Shown one piece after another: positions 59,504 through 64,000 of a stretch of DNA of 64,000 bases. Positions within the stretch are counted from its first letter, which is position 1; each line of letters begins with the position of its first letter. This DNA is from Mycobacterium sp. 852002-51163_SCH5372311 (GTDB lineage Bacteria > Actinomycetota > Actinomycetes > Mycobacteriales > Mycobacteriaceae), in assembly GCF_001667115.1 (NCBI RefSeq), contig NZ_LZIJ01000164.1, positions 1 through 64,000 on the forward strand. The letters run 5' to 3'. The notes beneath the pieces are model-generated. The model had not been told where the DNA came from, did no database searches, and worked only from the letters and a program-made list of their open reading frames with translations. Position numbers and translations under genes: made by a program.

Positions 59504-60291
59504 TACTTGCCGTACCGGCGATGCCGCTGGCTGTAGTCGCGCAGCGCGCGCAGGAAGTCGACCCGGCGAAATGCCGGCCAGTGCGCCTCGGTGAACCACA
59601 TCTCCGAGTAGGCGCTCTGCCACAGCAGGAACCCCGATAGGCGTTGCTCGCCCGAGGTGCGGATCACCAGGTCGGGATCGGGTTGTCCAGAGGTGTAGAG
59701 GTTTTCGGAGATCGCTTCGACGGTCACGGCGTCGACGAGCTCCTCGGCTGTAGCGCCGTTGGCAAGTTGCTTGCTCAACAACGCGCGCACCGCGTCGACG
59801 ATCTCCCGGCGGCCGCCGTAGCCCACGGCGACGTTGACGTGGAAAGGCGCGATGCCCGGCGTCGACTCCACCGCGCCGCGCAGCCGGCGGGCAGGTTCCT
59901 CGCCGAGCAGCTCGAGATCCCCGACGGTGCGCACACTCCAATGATTGGCCGGCGCGCAGATCTCCTCGACGACGTCGGTGATGATCTCGATGAGTGCGGC
60001 GAGCTCCTCCGGATCGCGCTGCAGGTTCTCGGTGGACAGCAGGTACACCGTGGTCATCTCGATGCCGGCTTCCTGGCACCACCGCAGCATCTCGGCGATC
60101 TTGGCGGCGCCCATCCGGTAGCCGTAGCTGACGTCGTCGTAGCCCGCACTGCGCGCCCATCGCCGGTTGCCGTCACACAGCACCGCGATGTGCCGGGGCA
60201 GCTCGGATTTCGAAGCGGCCAGACCCTGCTTCAGCCGCAGCTCGTAGACGCGATACAACGGCTCCTTGAGCCGCGGCGGGATGATCTCCAC
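59503..60291 (-). CDS. Short-chain Z-isoprenyl diphosphate synthase (Rv1086-like)
   Basis: 262 residues, the length of M. tuberculosis Rv1086, which makes (Z,E)-farnesyl diphosphate as primer for decaprenyl phosphate. Cis-prenyltransferase motifs: HIAVLCDGNRRWARSAG near residue 32, LLSTENLQRDPEEL near residue 85, and the C-terminal DLVIRTSGEQRLSGFLLWQ followed by AYSEMWFTE. GTG 60291 gives the VEIIPPRLKEPLY start; ATG 60378 would add 29 hydrophobic/basic residues. It is divergent from the hemolysin III gene. Confidence 0.95.
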   Translation of the reverse strand: MEIIPPRLKEPLYRVYELRLKQGLAASKSELPRHIAVLCDGNRRWARSAGYDDVSYGYRMGAAKIAEMLRWCQEAGIEMTTVYLLSTENLQRDPEELAALIEIITDVVEEICAPANHWSVRTVGDLELLGEEPARRLRGAVESTPGIAPFHVNVAVGYGGRREIVDAVRALLSKQLANGATAEELVDAVTVEAISENLYTSGQPDPDLVIRTSGEQRLSGFLLWQSAYSEMWFTEAHWPAFRRVDFLRALRDYSQRHRRYGK

Positions 60292-60448
60292 GAAGATCCA
60301 GACTACTGTGACGGGCAACCATCGCCGGCCCAGTTTTCCGCCAACATCACGTCTTGCCGAACGGCGCAGGACGGTCATCGACGCTACTGTTGATGATCGA
60401 TAACGGCCACTGGCACTCGACTCGGCAACACAGGAAGGACCCGGCCAG

Positions 60449-61189
60449 GTGAGCACGGTCACGAATGCGGAGCCCGAATCCGGGTCTTCATCCGAGGACG
60501 CCAATCCCGGCACTGTCGCCGAGCAACTGGTCGAAGGTGTAGCCCGGGTTCTGACAAGGCCGCGTTTCCGCGGCTGGATCCACGTGTACGCCGCCGGGAT
60601 CGCGGTGCTCGCAGGTGCCTCGCTGGTCGCGGTGTCCTGGGCGCTGGCATCTACCCGTGCCGGGCTGGCGACGCTCGGCTACACCGCGGCGACGATCTTG
60701 ATGTTCACTGTGAGCGCCACCTATCACCGCGTCAATTGGAAGTCTGCGACCGCCCGAACATGGATGAAGCGGCTGGACCACTCGATGATCTTCGTGTTCA
60801 TCGCCGGCAGCTACACCCCGTTCGCGCTGCTGGCGCTGCCCAGGGATCAGGGCCGTCTGGTGTTGTGGATCGTGTGGGGCGGCGCTCTGGCCGGCATCCT
60901 GCTGAAGATGTGCTGGCCGTCGTCACCGCGCTGGGTCGGCGTGCCGCTCTATCTGATGCTGGGCTGGGTTGCGGTGTGGTTCACCGGGACGATCCTGCAC
61001 AACGCCGGAGTGGCCGCCATGGTGCTGCTGTTCGTCGGCGGCGCCCTGTACAGCATCGGCGGCATTCTCTATGGGCTGCGCTGGCCCGACCCGTGGCCGA
61101 CGACATTCGGATACCACGAGTTCTTCCATGCGTGCACCGCGGTAGCGGCGATCTGCCACTACATCGCCATGTGGTTTGTGGTGTTCTGA
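60449..61189 (+). CDS. Hemolysin III/PAQR-family membrane protein (Rv1085c-like)
   Basis: 246 residues with seven hydrophobic helices and the PAQR metal-site residues: SATYHRVNW near residue 90, KRLDHSMIFVFIAGSYTPF near residue 108, and GYHEFFHACTAVAAICHY near the C-terminus. Members are hemolysin III-like or adiponectin-receptor-like; a ceramidase-type hydrolase has been proposed for the fold. GTG 60449 follows AGGAAGGAC. It converges with the Rv1084-type gene, with a 6-bp gap. Confidence 0.92.
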   Translation: MSTVTNAEPESGSSSEDANPGTVAEQLVEGVARVLTRPRFRGWIHVYAAGIAVLAGASLVAVSWALASTRAGLATLGYTAATILMFTVSATYHRVNWKSATARTWMKRLDHSMIFVFIAGSYTPFALLALPRDQGRLVLWIVWGGALAGILLKMCWPSSPRWVGVPLYLMLGWVAVWFTGTILHNAGVAAMVLLFVGGALYSIGGILYGLRWPDPWPTTFGYHEFFHACTAVAAICHYIAMWFVVF

Positions 61190-61195
61190 CCTGCG

Positions 61196-63208
61196 TTACT
61201 CGGGCACGTGCAGGGCGGTCGCGAGTTCCGCGACGCCGGTGACGGGCAGATCGCAGGTTCGTCCCCGGCACACGTAAGCGGCGTCGGCCCCGGCCACTCG
61301 GTCCCGGCCGGCCAACAGGGCCGTCGAATCCCGCTCACCGCCGACGACGATCGACCCGCCCGGTGCCAGCCGGCGGGCCTCCGCCAACAGAGTCGACGTC
61401 GACGGGTCGCAGGCCACCGCGATCTGCAGCGGTCCGCGCACGGCGGCCTCGGCGACGGTCAGCCAATGCCCGGCCGAGCGCGGAGCCCGCGCCAGCAGGA
61501 CCGAACTCGTGCGCAGCGCGTCGGCCGCCGCCTGCAGATAACGCTCGGCCCGTTCGCCGTCGACGAGATGCGCGGCGGTCAACAGCGCCTCGGCGATCGA
61601 CGACGCACCCGACGGAGTCGCGCCGTCCAACGGGTCGGCCGGCCGGACCACCAGCTGCTCGGCATCGTCGGCCGTGTCGAACCAACGGCCGGGCTGCTGC
61701 GGGTCAGCGAAGTGCCGCAACGCGATATCGAGCAAATCGGTGGCCGCCGTCAGCCAGCTGTCGTCTGCGGTGAGCTGGTATAGCGCCAGCAATCCGGTGG
61801 CCAGCATCGCGTGGTCCTCCAGGATTCCGGCGCTGTCGCCCACCACGCCGCCCAGGCTGGCCCGGCGCAGCCGACCGTCGACGAGATGCAATTTCAGCAG
61901 CTTGGTCGCACATCGCTGCGTGGCGTCCGCTAACCCGGGTTCCTGAAGCGCGACACTGGCTTCGGCCAACGCGGTAATCGCCAGCCCGTTCCACGACGTG
62001 ACGACCTTGTCGTCGCGCCCGGGCTGGACCCGGTTGAGCCGCGCTGCGAGCAGCGCGGCGCGAATCCGTTCGGCGCGTTGCGGATCGTCCGGATCGGCCG
62101 GCAACTGCAGCACCGAGGACCCGTATTCGAAGGTGCCGGAGGGGGTGACCGCGAAAAGCTCTGCCGCCCAACGGCCGTCGTCGGCGCCGAGTACCTCCGT
62201 TAGCTGGGCGGGCGTCCAGACATACGTCGAGCCCTCACGGCCGTCGGCGTCGGCGTCCAGGGATGACGTGAACATGTCGCCGACAGCCAGGTCGGCGAGC
62301 ATGAACCGTGCGGTCTGCGCGGCGACCCTGCGCGCCAAGGGATTTCCGGTGCGCCTTGCCCAGTGCGCGTACACCCGCAACAGTAATGCGTTGTCGTACA
62401 GCATCTTCTCGAAATGCGGTACCACCCAAGCATTGTCGACGCTGTAGCGGGCAAAGCCGCCGGCAAGTTGATCGTAAATACCACCGCGTGCCATTGCATT
62501 ACCGGTGCGCGAGACCGCCTCCAGCGCTGCCGGCGAACCGGTGCGCTCATAGTTCCGCAGCAGCGCCTCCAGCAGCGCCGACGGCGGGAACTTGGGCGCT
62601 CCGCCGAAGCTGCCGTGAACCGTGTCCTGATCGCGCAGCACGGCCGCGACGGCGTGGTCACATAGCGACGGCGACACTTCCGGGCCACCGCCGGGCAACC
62701 CCGAACTCATCGAGCGCAGCTCACCGGCAATGTGACCGGAGGCTTCCTCGACCTCGTCGCGGCGCTCCCGCCACGTCTGGGATACGGCTGAAAGTAATTG
62801 CAGGAAGCTGGCTTTCGGATAGTAGGTGCCGCAGAAAAAGGGCCGGCCGTCGGGCGTGAGGAAACAGGTCATCGGCCAACCGCCCTGCCCGGTGAGCGCG
62901 ACGGTGGCGTTCATGTAGACCGCGTCGATGTCGGGCCGTTCCTCCCGGTCGACTTTGATGCAGACAAATCCCTCGTTCATGACGGCAGCCACGTCGGCGT
63001 CCTCGAACGATTCGTGAGCCATCACATGACACCAGTGGCAGGCCGCATAGCCGATGGACAGCAGGATCGGCACGTCGCGCTCGGCGGCGTCGGCCAGCGC
63101 TTGCGACGTCCACTGCTGCCAGTGCACCGGGTTGTCGGCGTGCTGGCGCAGGTACGGGCTCGTGGCCAGCCCGAGGGTATTGGTCTGCGAGGCGTCAGCC
63201 GGGCTCAT
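61196..63208 (-). CDS. Thioredoxin-domain protein, YyaL/SSP411 type (Rv1084-like)
   Basis: 670 residues. The N-terminal DUF255 thioredoxin-like domain has YAACHWCHVMAHESFED near residue 55 and VCIKVDREERPDIDAVYM. The rest is an (alpha/alpha)-toroid of the cellobiose-epimerase-like type, with WVVPHFEKMLYDNALLLR near residue 265 and TSWNGLAITALAEA near residue 405. The function is unknown throughout bacteria, though some members carry catalytic residues. The length is close to Rv1084. Its start overlaps the small upstream gene by 14 bp. Confidence 0.94.
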   Translation of the reverse strand: MSPADASQTNTLGLATSPYLRQHADNPVHWQQWTSQALADAAERDVPILLSIGYAACHWCHVMAHESFEDADVAAVMNEGFVCIKVDREERPDIDAVYMNATVALTGQGGWPMTCFLTPDGRPFFCGTYYPKASFLQLLSAVSQTWRERRDEVEEASGHIAGELRSMSSGLPGGGPEVSPSLCDHAVAAVLRDQDTVHGSFGGAPKFPPSALLEALLRNYERTGSPAALEAVSRTGNAMARGGIYDQLAGGFARYSVDNAWVVPHFEKMLYDNALLLRVYAHWARRTGNPLARRVAAQTARFMLADLAVGDMFTSSLDADADGREGSTYVWTPAQLTEVLGADDGRWAAELFAVTPSGTFEYGSSVLQLPADPDDPQRAERIRAALLAARLNRVQPGRDDKVVTSWNGLAITALAEASVALQEPGLADATQRCATKLLKLHLVDGRLRRASLGGVVGDSAGILEDHAMLATGLLALYQLTADDSWLTAATDLLDIALRHFADPQQPGRWFDTADDAEQLVVRPADPLDGATPSGASSIAEALLTAAHLVDGERAERYLQAAADALRTSSVLLARAPRSAGHWLTVAEAAVRGPLQIAVACDPSTSTLLAEARRLAPGGSIVVGGERDSTALLAGRDRVAGADAAYVCRGRTCDLPVTGVAELATALHVPE

Positions 63209-63482
63209 CGCCGGATCCCGGCCGGTGCTCGTGCTCGGCCCCGTCCACGGTGTCGGTGCCCTCGTCAGCCGCCTGGTCGAGCTCGGGGTTGTCGCGGTCG
63301 AACGACTTGGGGACCTTCTTGAGTTGCCGGTTCATCGAACGCAGCAGGAACAGTGTCGCGATCACCAGCAGCACGATCACCAGCAGCCCGAACGGGCTGG
63401 CCTTGCCGAAATCGGGACCGGTGTTGTGCGGGGTCCCTTCAGCGAGCCACCGAGCGCTCGTCGCGAGGAAAAGCTGATTCAC
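63195..63482 (-). CDS. Small single-pass membrane protein (Rv1083-like)
   Basis: 95 residues with a transmembrane helix near residues 32-50 (FGLLVIVLLVIATLFLL) and a charged C-terminal tail (KKVPKSFDRDNPELDQAAD). GTG 63482 overlaps the mca stop (GTGA), and its 3' end overlaps the Rv1084-type start, so mca, this gene and the next are coupled as in M. tuberculosis. Function is unknown. Confidence 0.88.
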   Translation of the reverse strand: MNQLFLATSARWLAEGTPHNTGPDFGKASPFGLLVIVLLVIATLFLLRSMNRQLKKVPKSFDRDNPELDQAADEGTDTVDGAEHEHRPGSGDEPG

Positions 63483-64000
63483 CCGTCTGACTCGATTCCG
63501 GCGAACAGGTCGGTCTCGGGGAGGCCGACCGGCACCCGCGAGCGGGCCAACTCGTATTCCTCCGTCGGCCATAGCCGCTGTTGCCACGCGATCGGCGCGG
63601 CGAAGAATTCGGCGTTCGGGTCGATCTGGGTGGCGTGTGCCCGCAGCGCGTCGTCGCGCCGGCTGAAATACGCCGAGCACTCGACGCGTGTGGTCACCCG
63701 GTCGGCGAACACGTCATGGCTGGGATCCCAAAGCTCGAGCCATTTCTTGAACGGGCCCTCTTGCCCGTGCCTGACGAATTCGTCCTGCAGCACCTGCATC
63801 CGCTGGCGCAGGAAACCGTGAATGTAATACAGCTTGGAAACCGGCCAGGGCTCTCCCGCTTCCCTGAAGCGGCAGTAGTCCCCGGCCGCCTCGTAGGCCG
63901 CCACCGACACCTGGTGGCAGCGGATGTGGTCAGGATGCGGGTAACCGCCGTTCTCGTCGTAGGTGAGCATCACGTGCGGCCGGAACTCGCGGACCACCCG
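63479..64000 (-). CDS. mca: Mycothiol S-conjugate amidase (5' end outside window)
   Basis: C-terminal 170 or so residues of an LmbE/PIG-L-family zinc amidase. It contains HVMLTYDENGGYPHPDHIR with the HPDH metal motif and LWPTEEYELARSRV near the C-terminus. Mca cleaves mycothiol-toxin conjugates to a mercapturate and glucosaminyl-inositol, central to detoxification in Actinobacteria. The frame is open to the right edge, so the N-terminus is missing. The downstream order (Rv1083-, Rv1084-like) matches M. tuberculosis Rv1082. Confidence 0.95.
   Translation of the reverse strand, partial: RVVREFRPHVMLTYDENGGYPHPDHIRCHQVSVAAYEAAGDYCRFREAGEPWPVSKLYYIHGFLRQRMQVLQDEFVRHGQEGPFKKWLELWDPSHDVFADRVTTRVECSAYFSRRDDALRAHATQIDPNAEFFAAPIAWQQRLWPTEEYELARSRVPVGLPETDLFAGIESDG

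Overview
The window is about 65% GC, protein-coding on both strands and dense in GTG/TTG starts. It comes from a Mycobacterium, most likely a non-tuberculous species. From about 15.3 kb to the right edge the gene order follows the M. tuberculosis Rv1133c-Rv1082 block as I remember it, in inverted orientation: metE, the Rv1132-type membrane protein, prpD, the Rv1125/ephC pair, bpoB, gnd2, zwf, Rv1120c-Rv1117 relatives, ychF, ispH, xseA/xseB, a 3-beta-HSD, glpX, fum, Rv1097c/Rv1096, phoH2, desA2, glyA, coaA, a Z-prenyl synthase, hemolysin III, an Rv1084-type protein and mca. No search was run; family assignments rest on motifs and recalled homologues.

Region 1 (1-15.25 kb) is an accessory catabolic island. 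A minus-strand run holds a VWA protein, a CbbQ/NorQ-type MoxR ATPase, a solute-binding-fold protein without a signal peptide, an AveC-like membrane protein, an SDR, a P450 and an aldehyde dehydrogenase. Diverging from it is a tightly coupled plus-strand run: two acyl-CoA dehydrogenase subunits, a MFE2-like SDR and a nitroreductase. These are followed by a regulator made of two fused TetR units, another SDR and an NmrA-like protein. A 16-bp motif close to ACCAAATATCTGTTCC precedes five transcription units here, including the regulator, so the island looks like one regulon. It probably oxidises a hydrophobic, possibly polycyclic or terpenoid, CoA-activated substrate. The MoxR-VWA pair suggests that one enzyme needs ATP-driven maturation.

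Region 2 (15.25-31.5 kb): metE is preceded by a cobalamin riboswitch. The DUF3556-type membrane gene and a small secreted protein diverge from a perfect KstR-type palindrome. prpD is intact, but prpC survives only as a frameshifted 3' stub. Two overlapping micro-genes, one containing a 27-bp minisatellite, lie upstream of prpD. Then come a WhiB4-like protein, DoxX, a WS/DGAT relative, ephC, a TetR, a VOC protein, an amidohydrolase with a palindrome in its promoter, bpoB, and the zwf-gnd2 pentose-phosphate pair.

Region 3 (31.5-45 kb) holds a class III cyclase, small membrane and secreted proteins, ABM and OsmC proteins, a phage-type NlpC/P60 protein, ychF, a DUF6542-like membrane protein, ispH, exonuclease VII, a 3-beta-HSD with a KstR-like site, a dienelactone hydrolase and a DUF4245 protein.

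Region 4 (45-64 kb) carries housekeeping metabolism: glpX, fum, a polysaccharide deacetylase, phoH2 with a leader micro-ORF, desA2, glyA, coaA, the prenyl synthase and mca. Accessory genes are interspersed: a HAMP-type cyclase, an O-methyltransferase and a polytopic membrane protein. A 45-bp hairpin repeat with a compensatory stem change occurs at 33.5 kb and 59.4 kb.
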